This document shows positions 7,321 through 16,822 of a stretch of 34,142 nt of DNA, piece after piece; positions within the stretch are counted from its first letter, which is position 1; the number at the start of each line of letters is the position of its first letter. This stretch comes from a bacterium (GTDB lineage: Bacteria; BMS3Abin14), in NCBI GenBank assembly GCA_029210545.1, contig JARGFV010000016.1:1-34142 (forward strand), given 5' to 3'. The position numbers and the translations under genes are program-made. A model generated the notes under the pieces. It did no database searches, had not been told where the DNA came from, and saw nothing but the letters and a program-made list of their open reading frames with translations.

Positions 7321-9129
7321 ATGGCTGAGGGAGGGACAATCTACCGCATCTCCGGGTCCACCGTCGAGGCGGCGGGGCTCCTATGCGCCAGGATGTACGA
7401 CGTGACGCGAGTTGGCGGCCCCGGAATCATGGGAGAGGTCATCCGCATCCACCACGACCTGACCACCATCCAGGTCTACGAGGACACGTCGGGCCTGTCG
7501 GTGGGCGAACCGGTGATCTGCGCGGGCCACCCTCTCACAGTGGAACTGGGACCGGGCCTTCTCGGACAGGTTTTCGACGGGATCCAGAGGCCGCTCCTCT
7601 CACTGAAAGAGGTTGAGGGAGATTTCATCCTGCGGGGTACCGACGTCCGTTCCCTGGACACGGAGCGGGAATGGGAGTTCACCGCCGTGGTGAGCGAGGG
7701 GCAGGAGGTCACCGGGGGAGACGTTCTTGGTACCGTGCCCGAGGGCGGCCGCATCGTTCACCGGATCATGGTGCCGCCGGACGTGGCGGGCCGGGTCCGG
7801 GAAGCGCGTTCGGGAACCTTCCGGGTGGACGACACGGTGGTCCGCCTGGACACAGGTTCCGATGGCATGCTGGATCTGTCCCTTGTACAGCGCTGGCCGG
7901 TACGAATCCCCCGACCGTGCGTCACCAAGATCGCACCCGACCGTCCCTTCCTCACGGGGCAGAGGGTTCTCGACACCCTTTTCCCCATCGCCCTTGGCGG
8001 AACCGCCATCGTCCCGGGCGGGTTCGGAACGGGTAAAACCGTCGTTGAGCAGACCCTCGCCAAGCACGCTGACGCGGACGTGATCATCTATATCGGATGC
8101 GGCGAGCGGGGCAACGAGATGACCGAAGTCCTCACGGAGTTCCCCAAGCTTGAGGACCCCCAGACGGGCCGTTCCCTCATGGAGAGGACGGTCCTCGTGG
8201 TCAACACCTCCAACATGCCCGTGGCGGCAAGGGAGGCGTCCATATACACCGGGATCACCATGGCCGAATACTTCCGGGACATGGGTTACCACGTGGCTCT
8301 CATGGCCGATTCCACCTCCCGATGGGCCGAGGCGCTGCGTGAGATATCCAGCCGCCTCGAAGAGATGCCCGGCGAGGAGGGTTACCCGACCTACATGGGG
8401 ACGCGGCTGGCCGGTTTTTACGAAAGGGCCGGGCACGTCCGGACCCTTGGTTCCGATGAGCACACAGGCTCGGTGACCATTGTCAGTGCCGTCTCCCCCC
8501 CCGGAGGTGACTTTTCGGAGCCTGTCACACAAGGGTCCATGAGGATCGCCGGCGGGCTCTGGGCTCTCGATACGTCCCTGGCCCATCGCCGCCACTACCC
8601 TGCCATAAGCTGGACCCGCAGCTACAGCCTTTACGGGGAGACGCTGGCGCCGTGGTTCGCAAGGGAAACCTTCGAGGACTGGGCAGTCCAGAAACAGCGG
8701 CTCAACCGCATGCTGGAAAGAGAAAAGGAGATCCAGGAGATGGTCCAGCTGGTGGGAGAGGACGCCATCCCGGACAACGAGAGGGTCCTCCTCCTCGGCG
8801 CCAGGCTCATCCGTGAGAACTTCCTCCGCCAGAACGCATACCACCCGGTGGACGCATCGTGCTCCCTGATGAAGCAGTACTGGATGCTCAAGGCTTTCCT
8901 GGACGGGTATGAGACAATCCTTTCGGCCCTGGGGACCGAGATCCCCCTGGAAAAGCTCCTGGAGCTGACCACCATCGTTGATCTTGCCCGGCTCAACGAG
9001 CAGCCCGACGAGAAGTTCCCTGAAGCATCCCACCTCATCCTGAAAAAGCTGAAGGCGGAGATCGAGGAACTGGCCGGAGAGATGTCCAGGCAAAGGGAGA
9101 AGTTCGAACAGGAGGAGAAACGTGGATGA
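7321..9129 (+). CDS. atpA: V/A-type ATPase catalytic subunit A
   Basis: The protein has 602 residues, the normal family length. The Walker A motif is GGFGTGKT with Lys239; the family usually has GPFGSGKT, so the second residue is Gly for Pro. [15 protein letters not shown] carries the conserved GER motif with the catalytic glutamate, and [11 protein letters not shown] is present. The insert typical of A subunits over F-type beta is present at about residues 115-200. I chose the ATG at 7321, with GAAAGGTG 6 nt upstream; a GTG at 7312 would add three residues. Three A subunits alternate with three B subunits in the hydrolytic head. The stop overlaps the start of subunit B. Confidence 0.97.
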   Translation: MAEGGTIYRISGSTVEAAGLLCARMYDVTRVGGPGIMGEVIRIHHDLTTIQVYEDTSGLSVGEPVICAGHPLTVELGPGLLGQVFDGIQRPLLSLKEVEGDFILRGTDVRSLDTEREWEFTAVVSEGQEVTGGDVLGTVPEGGRIVHRIMVPPDVAGRVREARSGTFRVDDTVVRLDTGSDGMLDLSLVQRWPVRIPRPCVTKIAPDRPFLTGQRVLDTLFPIALGGTAIVPGGFGTGKTVVEQTLAKHADADVIIYIGCGERGNEMTEVLTEFPKLEDPQTGRSLMERTVLVVNTSNMPVAAREASIYTGITMAEYFRDMGYHVALMADSTSRWAEALREISSRLEEMPGEEGYPTYMGTRLAGFYERAGHVRTLGSDEHTGSVTIVSAVSPPGGDFSEPVTQGSMRIAGGLWALDTSLAHRRHYPAISWTRSYSLYGETLAPWFARETFEDWAVQKQRLNRMLEREKEIQEMVQLVGEDAIPDNERVLLLGARLIRENFLRQNAYHPVDASCSLMKQYWMLKAFLDGYETILSALGTEIPLEKLLELTTIVDLARLNEQPDEKFPEASHLILKKLKAEIEELAGEMSRQREKFEQEEKRG

Positions 9130-10558
9130 GCTGATGACAAGGAAAGGTCGGGGACTTGTCGGCATATCAGGACCGCTGGTGAGCATGCCCGCCGACCCGG
9201 GTACATTCCTCGGGCAGATGTTGGAACTGACCACCGGCAGCGGACTCAGGCGCCAGGGGCAGGTGCTGGAGATCTCCAGGGAGAAGACGACGGCCCAGCT
9301 TTTCGAGACGACCCAGGGGATCGACACGGCCTCCACCTGGGTCCGTTACCTGCCAAGGACCGCCAGGATAAGGCTTTCGAGACGTATGCTGGGCAGGAGG
9401 TTCTCCGGCAGCGGCGCTCCTCTTGACGGAATGCCGCCCCCCGTACCCGAGATCGAGACCGAGATCACCGGCAGCCCCATCAATCCCATGGCCAGGGACA
9501 AACCGTCCGATTTCATCCAGACCGGTATTTCGTCCATCGACCTGCTCAATACCCTCGTCAGGGGCCAGAAACTGCCCATCTTCTCCGGTTCGGGACTGCC
9601 GTCCAACGAACTGGCTGTGCAGATCGTCCGGCAGGCCTCGGTGGTAGGCGAGGAGAGCGATTTCGCCATCGTCTTCGCCGCCATGGGCATCACCCACCGG
9701 GACGCTTCCTTCTTCGTGGACGCCTTCGAATCCACGGGGGCCATGAACCGCACCGTCGTGTTCCTGAACCTGGCTTCCGACCCCACCATCGAGCGGCTGT
9801 TGACACCACGAATGGCCCTTTCCACGGCCGAGCACCTGGCTTTCGAGCATGGCCTCCACGTCCTGGTGGTCCTCACAGACATGGCCAACTACTGCGAGGC
9901 GCTCAGGGAGATCGGCAACGCCCGGGAGGAGATCCCTGGACGACGGGGATACCCCGGGTACATGTATACGGACCTGGCCATGATCTACGAGAGAGCGGGC
10001 CGGATCAGGGGAAGAGCGGGCTCCGTGACACAGATCCCCATCCTCTCCATGCCCGACGACGACATCACGCACCCCATCGCCGATCTCACCGGGTACATCA
10101 CGGAAGGACAGATCGTCCTGTCCCGCGAACTTCACCGCAAGGGGATCTTTCCTCCCATCGATGTTCTCCCCAGCCTGTCCAGGCTCATGAACCTGGGGAT
10201 CGGTGAGGGGAAGACGAGGGGCGATCACAGGAACCTGGCCGACCAGATCTACGCTTTCTATGCCAGGGGGCGGGACCTGAGGCGCATGGAGGCCGTGGTG
10301 GGAGAGGACGCCATGACCAGCGAAGACCGAAGATACCTCGCCTTTTCCAAGCGGTTCGAGGAAATTTTCCTCCACCAGGGCAATAAAGACAGGAGCATAG
10401 ACCAATCGCTCACGGGGGCATGGGACCTTTTCGCCGGTTTTCCTGAAGCCGAACTGACGCGCATTGACCGCCGCTGGATCCAGGAGTATTTTCCCGGGAA
10501 CGGCCGGGATCGGGATGGAGCGCCCCAAACGGAGGTGGACGGAGGTGCCGTGCCGTGA
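9122..10558 (+). CDS. atpB: V/A-type ATPase regulatory subunit B
   Basis: The protein has 478 residues. It shows the B-subunit signature [18 protein letters not shown] in place of a P-loop and the conserved [19 protein letters not shown] region. It is non-catalytic and forms the second nucleotide-site partner of subunit A. The GTG at 9122 has a near-perfect AGGAGG 5 nt upstream, located inside the end of the subunit A gene, so A and B overlap by 8 bp and are probably translated in balance. The stop overlaps subunit D as GTGA. Confidence 0.97.
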   Translation: MDELMTRKGRGLVGISGPLVSMPADPGTFLGQMLELTTGSGLRRQGQVLEISREKTTAQLFETTQGIDTASTWVRYLPRTARIRLSRRMLGRRFSGSGAPLDGMPPPVPEIETEITGSPINPMARDKPSDFIQTGISSIDLLNTLVRGQKLPIFSGSGLPSNELAVQIVRQASVVGEESDFAIVFAAMGITHRDASFFVDAFESTGAMNRTVVFLNLASDPTIERLLTPRMALSTAEHLAFEHGLHVLVVLTDMANYCEALREIGNAREEIPGRRGYPGYMYTDLAMIYERAGRIRGRAGSVTQIPILSMPDDDITHPIADLTGYITEGQIVLSRELHRKGIFPPIDVLPSLSRLMNLGIGEGKTRGDHRNLADQIYAFYARGRDLRRMEAVVGEDAMTSEDRRYLAFSKRFEEIFLHQGNKDRSIDQSLTGAWDLFAGFPEAELTRIDRRWIQEYFPGNGRDRDGAPQTEVDGGAVP

Positions 10559-11190
10559 GCGTTCCGGCCACCCGGATCAACCTCCTGGCCAGCAGGGATC
10601 GAATGGCCCTGGCCATAGCCGGGGCCGACCTGCTGAAAAGCAAGAGGGAGGCGCTCATCAGCGATTTTTTCCGGATCGTGGACACCATCGTGCACAGCAG
10701 GGAGGAGATGGCGAGGGAGGTCCAGAGGGCCATGACCCAGGCCGGGATCGCCAAATCCTTCGCCGGGAGCCAGAGCCTGACCGCCGCGGCCCTTTCAGCG
10801 AAGAGGAATATCCCCATCAAGACCCGCGAGATCAACATCTGGGGCATCCACATTCCCGAGATCCATTTTGTTTCCCTCCGCAGGACCCCTGAAGCCCGGG
10901 GGATGCTTCCCATCGACACGTCTCCCCACATTCTCGAGACAGCCGAGTCCTACGAAAAACTCCTGGACCGGTTGCTGAGGACCGCCAGCCAGGAGATCCG
11001 CCTCAAGAGACTGGGTGAGGAGATCCGCAAGGTGAGCCGCAGGATCAACGCGCTGGAACAGAGCCTCATCCCCTCCCTTTCCGGCCAGATCCATCAGATG
11101 CTCAGCACCCTCCAGGAACGGGAGAGGGAGGACCTTTTCCGCCTCAAGCACATCAAGAAGAGCAAAAGGACAAAAGAGATTGGCCGGTAA
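10555..11190 (+). CDS. atpD: V/A-type ATPase central axle subunit D
   Basis: The protein has 211 residues forming two long coiled-coil ends around a short middle, as in the NtpD/AtpD family. It opens with the conserved pattern [17 protein letters not shown] and ends with a basic helix ([12 protein letters not shown]). It forms the rotating shaft with subunit F. The GTG start overlaps the subunit B stop. The C-terminus overlaps the first codons of the antiporter-like gene, so the transport genes belong to the same transcript. Confidence 0.94.
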   Translation: MSVPATRINLLASRDRMALAIAGADLLKSKREALISDFFRIVDTIVHSREEMAREVQRAMTQAGIAKSFAGSQSLTAAALSAKRNIPIKTREINIWGIHIPEIHFVSLRRTPEARGMLPIDTSPHILETAESYEKLLDRLLRTASQEIRLKRLGEEIRKVSRRINALEQSLIPSLSGQIHQMLSTLQEREREDLFRLKHIKKSKRTKEIGR

Positions 11191-12406
11191 CGAGATCATC
11201 GCCCTGGGGATCCTGCTCATGGCGGGGTTCGCGGGGGGCAAGGCGAGTTATGCCGCCCGGCTGCCCAGCGTCACCGGCTATATCCTGGCAGGGCTTCTCC
11301 TCGGCCCGTCCCTCCTGGACATCATCACTCCGGAGACCATCGAGAAGCTGGAGTTCATCAACTCCCTGGCCCTTTCTCTCATCGCCATCTCCGTGGGGGG
11401 GAAACTTGACCTGGCCGAGCTTTCGGGCGGATTTGGAACGATCCTGTCCGTGAGCCTCATGCAGACCCTTTTCGTTGGTGCCGGGACCTTCGCGGCACTC
11501 GTGGTGTCCGGCGTCAGCCCGGCCCTTGCCCTTCTCCTCGCCGCCACAGCGCTCGCAACGGCGCCGGCGGCCGTCATGGCGGTGGTGGAGGAAACCCGGG
11601 CACAGGGCCCTTTTACCAACACCCTCCTCGCGGTGGTCGCTCTTTCGAACGTGCTTGCCGTCATGGTGTTCGGCTTTGCCATGGCAGCGGTTCCCTTCGT
11701 GGAACTTGACACCGGTTTTTCCCTTGCCCTGACGCGGGCCCCCATGGCCAGCCTCGGGGGAAGCCTTCTCCTGGGTGCGGGTATCGGCCTTATCCTTTCC
11801 CGGGTGGCCCCCATGGCGCGCAACCGCCAGGAGATCCTCATAATCATCCTCGGGACCGCTTTTTTGAGCAGCGAGCTGGCCAGGATAGGGTTGAAGTACT
11901 CCCCTCTCCTCATCAACATCACCATCGGGTTCGTCCTGGTGAACCTCTGTCCCCTGAAAGACCGCCTGTTCGAGGCCATCGGGAGCGTCGAGCTACCCAT
12001 CTACATCACCTTCTTCAGCCTCCAGGGGGCCCACCTCGATATCAGGGTGCTCGGCGGGTTGGGGCTTGTGGGTGTGACCTACATCCTGAGCAGGATGGCC
12101 GCCAAGGTGATGGGGGCGTGGCTGGGGGCTGCCGTGACCGGTGCGGCCGGACCCATGAGAAGGTTCCTGGGACCTGCCCTGTTCCCCCAGGCGGGCATCG
12201 CCATCGGCATGTGCGTTGCCGTGAGCAACACGCCTTCATGCAGCGCCTATGCCCCGACCGTTACCACCGTCGTCCTCGCCGCGGTGCTGATCAACGAACT
12301 CATCGGTCCTGTCGCCGTTAACATTTCGCTGAACAGGGTCGGTGAGGCCCGCCCGCGGGTCGTGCGCAAAACCGCCAAACGAAATACTGGAGACGAGAAG
12401 CGATGA
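11180..12406 (+). CDS. CPA2-like cation/proton antiporter homologue lacking the transport carboxylates
   Basis: The protein has 408 residues, about 12 membrane helices and the Na+/H+ exchanger fold (LPSVTGYILAGLLLGPSLLD near the N-terminus). In active members, the unwound TM4 has Thr-Asp-Pro and TM5 has Asp-Asp or Asn-Asp. Here the equivalent positions read T127-A128-P129 and S156-N157, so both acidic positions are lost. The TTG at 11180 overlaps the end of subunit D; an ATG at 11219 is an alternative. The stop overlaps the next, better conserved antiporter gene as ATGA. It may act as a partner or regulatory half rather than an independent exchanger; that is inference. Confidence 0.85.
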   Translation: MAGNEIIALGILLMAGFAGGKASYAARLPSVTGYILAGLLLGPSLLDIITPETIEKLEFINSLALSLIAISVGGKLDLAELSGGFGTILSVSLMQTLFVGAGTFAALVVSGVSPALALLLAATALATAPAAVMAVVEETRAQGPFTNTLLAVVALSNVLAVMVFGFAMAAVPFVELDTGFSLALTRAPMASLGGSLLLGAGIGLILSRVAPMARNRQEILIIILGTAFLSSELARIGLKYSPLLINITIGFVLVNLCPLKDRLFEAIGSVELPIYITFFSLQGAHLDIRVLGGLGLVGVTYILSRMAAKVMGAWLGAAVTGAAGPMRRFLGPALFPQAGIAIGMCVAVSNTPSCSAYAPTVTTVVLAAVLINELIGPVAVNISLNRVGEARPRVVRKTAKRNTGDEKR

Positions 12407-13509
12407 ATTTCCTCACCATCGGATGCCTGGTGCTGGGATATCTCCTGGGGGAGAGCGGCCTGGGACTCTTTAACGTCTACACCATCGGGCACCTGAAACC
12501 GTTCATTGCCTTTGCCCTCGGCTGGGTGGGGTTCATCATCGGTGAGAACCTGGAGTTCAGCACCGTGCGCAGGATGTCGGCACAGCTATTGATCCTCTCA
12601 CTGGGACAGTTGACGGCCGCCTTCGTGCTCACAGGCTGGGCGCTCTGGTGGTTCCTGTCCGGCCCCGCCGGATGGCCTGCCGGGACGGCCCTGGTCTTCA
12701 GCCTGCTGGCAGCCTGTACCGCCACAGCCACCGACCCGATCACCGCGGCGGCTCTCATGGACAGGGGCAGGAGAGCAGCCGGCCTTTCCCACCTGCTCAT
12801 GCAGCTGGCCACCATCGCGGACGTTTTAACCACCCTCCTGTTCTGGCTGGTCCTGTCATTTTCGGTGAACCACATCGGCAGCGGCGTTCCGGGCGGTTTC
12901 GGGTTCACGGTCGAGGCCCTGCTCCACCCGGCTCTCGGGCTGGCACTCGGGTTGGCCCTGTCCCTCCTCATAACACCTGAAAGGGACCAGAGGGAGGTGA
13001 CTCTCCTCTTCATGGCGGCCTTGTTCATCGCCGTTGGCGCCGGGATGGCCATCAGGGTCTCACCTCTCATCGTGTGCATGTTTGCCTCGGCCTTCGTCAT
13101 GAGCGTGAAAAGGGGCAAGACCGTTATCCGGGAGGTCGTCCACCAGCTGGAAATGCCTGTCTACGTCACCTTCCTCATCATGTGCGGTGCCCTTTTCAAA
13201 CCCCCTCTCCTTGTCGATCTCTTCTGGCCACTTCTCATCTACGTGGCCCTCAGAGCGGTGGGAAAAACGGGAGGGATCTTTATCACGGCAAAAGCGATGC
13301 ACCTTGAACCCGGGGCCCCCCGGCTGGGGTTAGGCCTGCTCAGCCAGGCCGGCCTCGCCGTGGTGCTGGCGGTCAACATCTACTTCGAAGTGGATGCGGC
13401 CCTCGGGCTGAACCTGATAGCCCTGACCACGGCGGGAATCGTCGTCAACCAGCTGCTGGGGATCGAGGGGATGAAGCTGTTAAAATCAACATTTGAGGAA
13501 GAAGAATAG
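12403..13509 (+). CDS. Cation/proton antiporter, CPA family
   Basis: The protein has 368 residues and about 11-12 helices of the Na+/H+ exchanger fold. Unlike its upstream neighbour it keeps T110-D111-P112 in the TM4 position and Asp140 in TIADVLTT in the TM5 position. It is translationally coupled to that neighbour through ATGA at 12403-12406. Placement at the end of a V/A-type ATPase operon suggests it exchanges H+ for Na+ or K+ using the gradient the ATPase makes or uses. Substrate and direction cannot be read from the sequence. It is the last gene of the + strand operon. Confidence 0.87.
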   Translation: MNFLTIGCLVLGYLLGESGLGLFNVYTIGHLKPFIAFALGWVGFIIGENLEFSTVRRMSAQLLILSLGQLTAAFVLTGWALWWFLSGPAGWPAGTALVFSLLAACTATATDPITAAALMDRGRRAAGLSHLLMQLATIADVLTTLLFWLVLSFSVNHIGSGVPGGFGFTVEALLHPALGLALGLALSLLITPERDQREVTLLFMAALFIAVGAGMAIRVSPLIVCMFASAFVMSVKRGKTVIREVVHQLEMPVYVTFLIMCGALFKPPLLVDLFWPLLIYVALRAVGKTGGIFITAKAMHLEPGAPRLGLGLLSQAGLAVVLAVNIYFEVDAALGLNLIALTTAGIVVNQLLGIEGMKLLKSTFEEEE

Positions 13510-14177
13510 AGCATTATTCCTCAAGCGCTGATTTTAGTGTCTAGCGTCTGGTGTCTGGTGTCTGGAATTCAGAGTCAAAGGATCGAGGATCTGCGGAAGC
13601 TGCAATTGACAGCTGGTATTCAGGATCAAGAGCTGTCTCGCAAAGTTAGGCAGAAGCAGGGTACTGCCTGTGGCGCAAAGGCCTGGATTTAACCGCCAAG
13701 CACGCCAAGAACACGGAGGGAAAGGAAACACATTTCCAGGTGAACAACTGACAGGAAAAGTTCTTAATGGCATAATTCACCTTCTGACACCGGGGAAACG
13801 GAAATCACGGGTGTTGTATTGGGGACAAGAAACGAATCAAAGAAACTTTACCAGCCTATTTAAGTCTATCTGTAATCAGCTCTAAATCCCGATTCAGCAT
13901 AGTTTCATGCATAAATGATCTTCCCGGGATTGAAAACATTTGACCTGAGAGCGTCTTTTCTTGGCGTTCTCCGCGTGCTCTGCGGTAAATAGCCTTCAAT
14001 GGACCTGGTGGCATACGTCCGCAACTGGTTAATGATATATCGATTTTCTCTGCGTCTGGCGTCCCTGCGAGAAACAGCCTTTAGTCTGAGCTTATCGCTA
14101 TAAAAAAGCCGGGGACCGCATTTGCGGCCCCCGGCTTTTTGGTTATCTGTCAGCTGCAACCTGCCAGCTGTAACCTA
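13510..14177. other. Gene-free stretch built of short periodic repeats
   Basis: No convincing gene is seen here. A period-7 array at 13537-13592 includes GTGTCTG twice in a row; other heptad runs lie at 14048-14075 and 14151-14178 (CAGCTGC, later CAGCTGT). Nonamer runs occur at 13695-13721 (GCCAAGCAC, GCCAAGAAC) and, on the other strand, at 13958-13984 (TTCTTGGCG, TTCTCCGCG, TGCTCTGCG). Short open frames here have no recognisable features and cross these repeats. Confidence 0.8.
14103..14140. terminator. Bidirectional intrinsic terminator
   Basis: A 12-bp outer stem (AAAAAGCCGGGG with CCCCGGCTTTTT) and a 4-bp inner stem (CCGC/GCGG, loop ATTT) are flanked by A and T runs, so it can stop transcription from both sides. 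It lies between the convergent ATPase/antiporter operon (+) and the Hao-like gene (-). Confidence 0.85.
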
Positions 14178-14320
14178 GCCTGGACTATTCACGAGGTTCT
14201 TTTCCGTTCTGGCTGCGTTGCTGAGTCGTTCGCTTGTGCGGAATACTAAAGTATGCCTCCGCGCTCACTCCACAGTCGCCTTGCCGGAACGAAAAACTCC
14301 TCTCGTGACTATGTCCGGGC
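14178..14320. repeat. 143-bp imperfect palindromic element
   Basis: The sequence is an imperfect inverted repeat centred at about 14249. The ends pair GCCTGGACTATTCACGAG with a near-complement ending at 14320, and the core pairs TACT (14244-14247) with AGTA (14250-14253). No coding signal is present. It lies just past the end of the Hao-like gene. From memory it resembles dispersed palindromes seen in some deltaproteobacterial genomes; no second copy is in this window. Confidence 0.7.
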
Positions 14321-14418
14321 AACCCCGCATAATTCATGATGTTTATCGTGCCATTCCCATTTATCCATATTTGCCACACAGTTAGCTGACATCTCATCAC
14401 CATCATGAATAATGCGGG

Positions 14419-15750
14419 CTAGTTAACCTTCTGCTGGTACCTCTCCTCGTAGTACTTCTGGATCTCTTCGAGCTTCTTTGCGTCGAACCCCTTGAGGTAC
14501 CACTCGTGCCGTTCATCACTCTCCAGGTAATCCTTGACGATCTTCTCGTAGACCTCGGGCTTGCCGGCCTCTTCCGAAAGCCTCCTGGCGGCGGGCAGGT
14601 ACTCCGTGTAGAAGTTCCTGGCCACTTCGTAAAGGCCGTGCCACCAGGCGTAGTCCGGTCCTGACATGGCTGCTCCGTGCCTGGCCCTCCGGCCCTCGTG
14701 GTGCCACAGCTCCCAGTAGATCCAGTCGATCTCGTCGTTGAAGTTGCCCTCGGGGATCACGCCCGCATTCTGGAGGTCGTCCCGTATCTTCATGGCCGGG
14801 ATCCCGAACTTGGTGTCGTAAAGCTCCACGAACTCGTCGAGCTGCTTGTAAAAACCGCCAACGAAACCTTCTGAATGGCAGGATGTACAGATCTCAACCA
14901 TCGCTTTCCGCTTGTTGGCCGAGTTCTCCATCTTCGTTGAGACAGGGGACCTCAGGTTCCAGCTCAGGCGCTTGCCCACATCGTGGGTCACACCCTCGCT
15001 GCCGCCTGCGCTCATGTGGCAGGAGGCGCAGGTGGGAGCGTCGAAAAAGTCCACACCGGCGACCCACTTGGGGTTATCCATGTTGAGATCTTCCTCGAAA
15101 GCGCGATACAGGATCCCGTGCTTGGATTCCTCGTAGACCTCCTTCTGGGGGTGGTCAGGGCCGAGATGGCACTTGCCGCAGACTTCGGGCTTCCTCGCCT
15201 GTCCCTTGCTGAACCGGTGCCGGGTGTGGCAGGCCGAACACGAGCCCTTGGACCCGTCGGGGTTGAGCCGGCCGATACCGGTGTTGGGCCAGGTGGAAGG
15301 GTTCAGAGTCCCGTCCTTGTTGACCAGCACCACGGATCCGTGGCACTGCCGGCACCCCACGGCGACGGCCGGGGGTCCGCCCACGGTCTGGCCCAGGAGC
15401 CCGTCGGCCGAGTTGATGATGTTGCCGGCTTCGGCGTGGTGGCTCGCCTCCTGCTCGACCATCTCCGCTTTGTGACATCTGCCGCAGTCACGGGGCGAAA
15501 CAATAATTGCGATAGTGTACCCGTTGTGCTTCATGGCGTCCTTGTCCTTCTCGTCCGCCATGTGGCACTCGTAGCAGCCCACTCCGGCGTCCCAGTGACT
15601 GCTCTTGTCCCACTGTTTGACAATACCCAGGGTTCCCTCCGTGTGGCACTCGAGACACTCCTGTGTCTGGCTGGACACCCTGGCCGCGACCGGGCCGGCC
15701 ATGGCGAGGGCCATGGTAACCGCAAAAATGATCGTGAAGACCTTCCGCAT
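14419..15750 (-). CDS. Octaheme c-type cytochrome, hydroxylamine oxidoreductase (Hao)-like
   Basis: The protein has 443 residues with a Sec signal peptide (VFTIIFAVTMALAMAGPVAA) and eight canonical CXXCH sites: CLECH, CYECH, CGRCH, CRQCH, CSACH, CGKCH, CASCH and CTSCH. The segments SPRDCGRCHKAEMVEQ and WHHEGRRARHGAAMSGPDY are characteristic of the Hao family, including the reductive forms in non-nitrifiers. It should be periplasmic and act on hydroxylamine, nitrite or NO. Whether it has the tyrosine that cross-links the P460 heme in nitrifiers cannot be settled without an alignment. The ATG follows AAGGAGG. The DUF6306-like gene lies about 470 bp upstream on the same strand, separated by hairpin-array copy 3. 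Confidence 0.9.
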   Translation of the reverse strand: MRKVFTIIFAVTMALAMAGPVAARVSSQTQECLECHTEGTLGIVKQWDKSSHWDAGVGCYECHMADEKDKDAMKHNGYTIAIIVSPRDCGRCHKAEMVEQEASHHAEAGNIINSADGLLGQTVGGPPAVAVGCRQCHGSVVLVNKDGTLNPSTWPNTGIGRLNPDGSKGSCSACHTRHRFSKGQARKPEVCGKCHLGPDHPQKEVYEESKHGILYRAFEEDLNMDNPKWVAGVDFFDAPTCASCHMSAGGSEGVTHDVGKRLSWNLRSPVSTKMENSANKRKAMVEICTSCHSEGFVGGFYKQLDEFVELYDTKFGIPAMKIRDDLQNAGVIPEGNFNDEIDWIYWELWHHEGRRARHGAAMSGPDYAWWHGLYEVARNFYTEYLPAARRLSEEAGKPEVYEKIVKDYLESDERHEWYLKGFDAKKLEEIQKYYEERYQQKVN

Positions 15751-15762
15751 CTTTTCCTCCTT

Positions 15763-16039
15763 TTGATAGGGTCGCAGGAAGTCCTGGTGGGACTACCTGC
15801 TCCACGGAAAGGGAAAAGTGTCATTTTCCCTTTCCTTACGGGACTACTGATAGCGAGAAAAAGTCCATGCGGGACTTTTTCTCCACGGGAAGCGAAAAGC
15901 GCAGTTTTCGCTTCCCTCACGGATCGAAGACTCCCCAAGTCTTCAATCCGGGCGCCTTTCCCAGGCGCGGTTACTCATCACACGATTTCCGGTCATCGAT
16001 CCGGGCGCCCTTCCCGGGCGCGGCTGTTCATTGATCTGG
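15763..16039 (+). repeat. Hairpin-array element, copy 3 (long form)
   Basis: The element starts with TTGATAGGGTCGC. Its hairpins are GCAGGAAGTCC/GGACTACCTGC (15774-15800, one mismatch), GGAAAGGGAAAA/TTTTCCCTTTCC (15806-15835), GAGAAAAAGTCC/GGACTTTTTCTC (15855-15883), GGGAAGCGAAAA/TTTTCGCTTCCC (15887-15916) and GAAGACT/AGTCTTC (15926-15944). Two GGGCGCC-type palindromic modules follow, to about 16039. The left end touches the SD of the Hao-like gene, so that gene's leader is largely this element. The rest of the 471-bp spacer (16040-16221) shows nothing I can name. Confidence 0.88.
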
Positions 16040-16221
16040 CTGCCATCCCCGGGCGCTCCGCCAGAGTTGTTGGGCGTCTATCAAGTCTCATCCGTTTTTT
16101 CCGTTTTCCGGTCAAACAGGGCCGATCCACCCCCTCTCGGCCAGCTTTTCTTTTTAACGTTGAAATTAAAGTATAGCTGTATTCCTGACATGTGCAGGAG
16201 ATGCTAAGTAAATTGAACGGC

Positions 16222-16656
16222 TCACCGGTCCTTCTTCTCCAGGAACCGACGGCAAAGGGCGATATTTTCCACGTGGACACGGTGGATCTCACCCAGTTCC
16301 TTCGCCATCCCGCCCGGAAGGGACTCCTCCATGAGTTCCTCGATTTTCCGGACGACCCACTCCTGTCCCTTGACGAGAAGCTTCAGGCGCGAGCCGAGGT
16401 CGGGAAGCGCCATCACCTTTTCAACGAAATCTCCCACGTTGCCGCTGCCCCGGCTTCCGATCTGTAGGAGCATCCGGCCCAGGTCGCGGCAGCTCGACCT
16501 CTCCCCCTCCAGGATCTCCTCCAGGAGGGCTCCCTCTTCGTCGGAGGAACCCTCTGAAAGCATCCGCTTTGCAGTGACAACCCCTGCCCTCTCAGCTTCC
16601 AGCAGAACGGTCAACTTTTCCGTCAGTTGAAGATCGGTCCCGTTTTCATTTTTCAT
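16222..16656 (-). CDS. DUF6306-like helical protein
   Basis: The protein has 144 residues and is fully alpha-helical. It opens with LTEKLTVLLEAERAGVVTAK and has a distinctive LLVKGQEWVVRKIEELM segment. These match, from memory, the DUF6306 family, which has a ferritin-like arrangement of acidic and His residues (EAERAG, H near EIHRVHVEN). No enzyme activity is established. The ATG at 16656 has a GGGGG SD 7 nt upstream. A perfect TTGAC-N4-GTCAA palindrome lies 54 nt upstream of the start, suggesting control by an FNR/HcpR/DNR-type regulator. It may share a transcript with the downstream Hao-like gene. Confidence 0.75.
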   Translation of the reverse strand: MKNENGTDLQLTEKLTVLLEAERAGVVTAKRMLSEGSSDEEGALLEEILEGERSSCRDLGRMLLQIGSRGSGNVGDFVEKVMALPDLGSRLKLLVKGQEWVVRKIEELMEESLPGGMAKELGEIHRVHVENIALCRRFLEKKDR

Positions 16657-16709
16657 GGTAATCCCCCTTTGGAATACAAGCATTATCTCGGCCCGGACGG
16701 TCCTTGTCC

Positions 16710-16723
16710 TTGACGTGGGTCAA
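16710..16723. promoter_or_regulatory. FNR/HcpR/DNR-type operator palindrome
   Basis: TTGAC-GTGG-GTCAA is a perfect 5+5 palindrome with 4-nt spacing, the form reported for HcpR and DNR-type members of the CRP/FNR family. It lies 54 nt upstream of the DUF6306-like start codon, at a distance suited to activation. No regulator of this family is encoded in the window. Confidence 0.6.
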
Positions 16724-16822
16724 AAGCCGTCCATTTTGCGGGCAACAGCCTTCAATCAAGTGCTTCCGCAATGCGGAGTGCCTATTCGATTCCAATACAC
16801 CGCTTTTGCAGGGATGATGTCT

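Noticed and set aside
7600-9336. A 578-codon open frame on the minus strand opposite ATPase subunits A and B
   Set aside because: It is a mirror of a G+C-rich conserved gene. It has low-complexity composition, no domain and no SD, and the plus strand is certain to code.
13534-14159. Short open frames in the spacer after the antiporters
   Set aside because: They translate period-7 and period-9 repeats and the terminator. None has an SD or protein-like composition.
14178-14320. tRNA or other structured RNA gene
   Set aside because: It is a long single palindrome without cloverleaf arms, TTC loop or CCA end.
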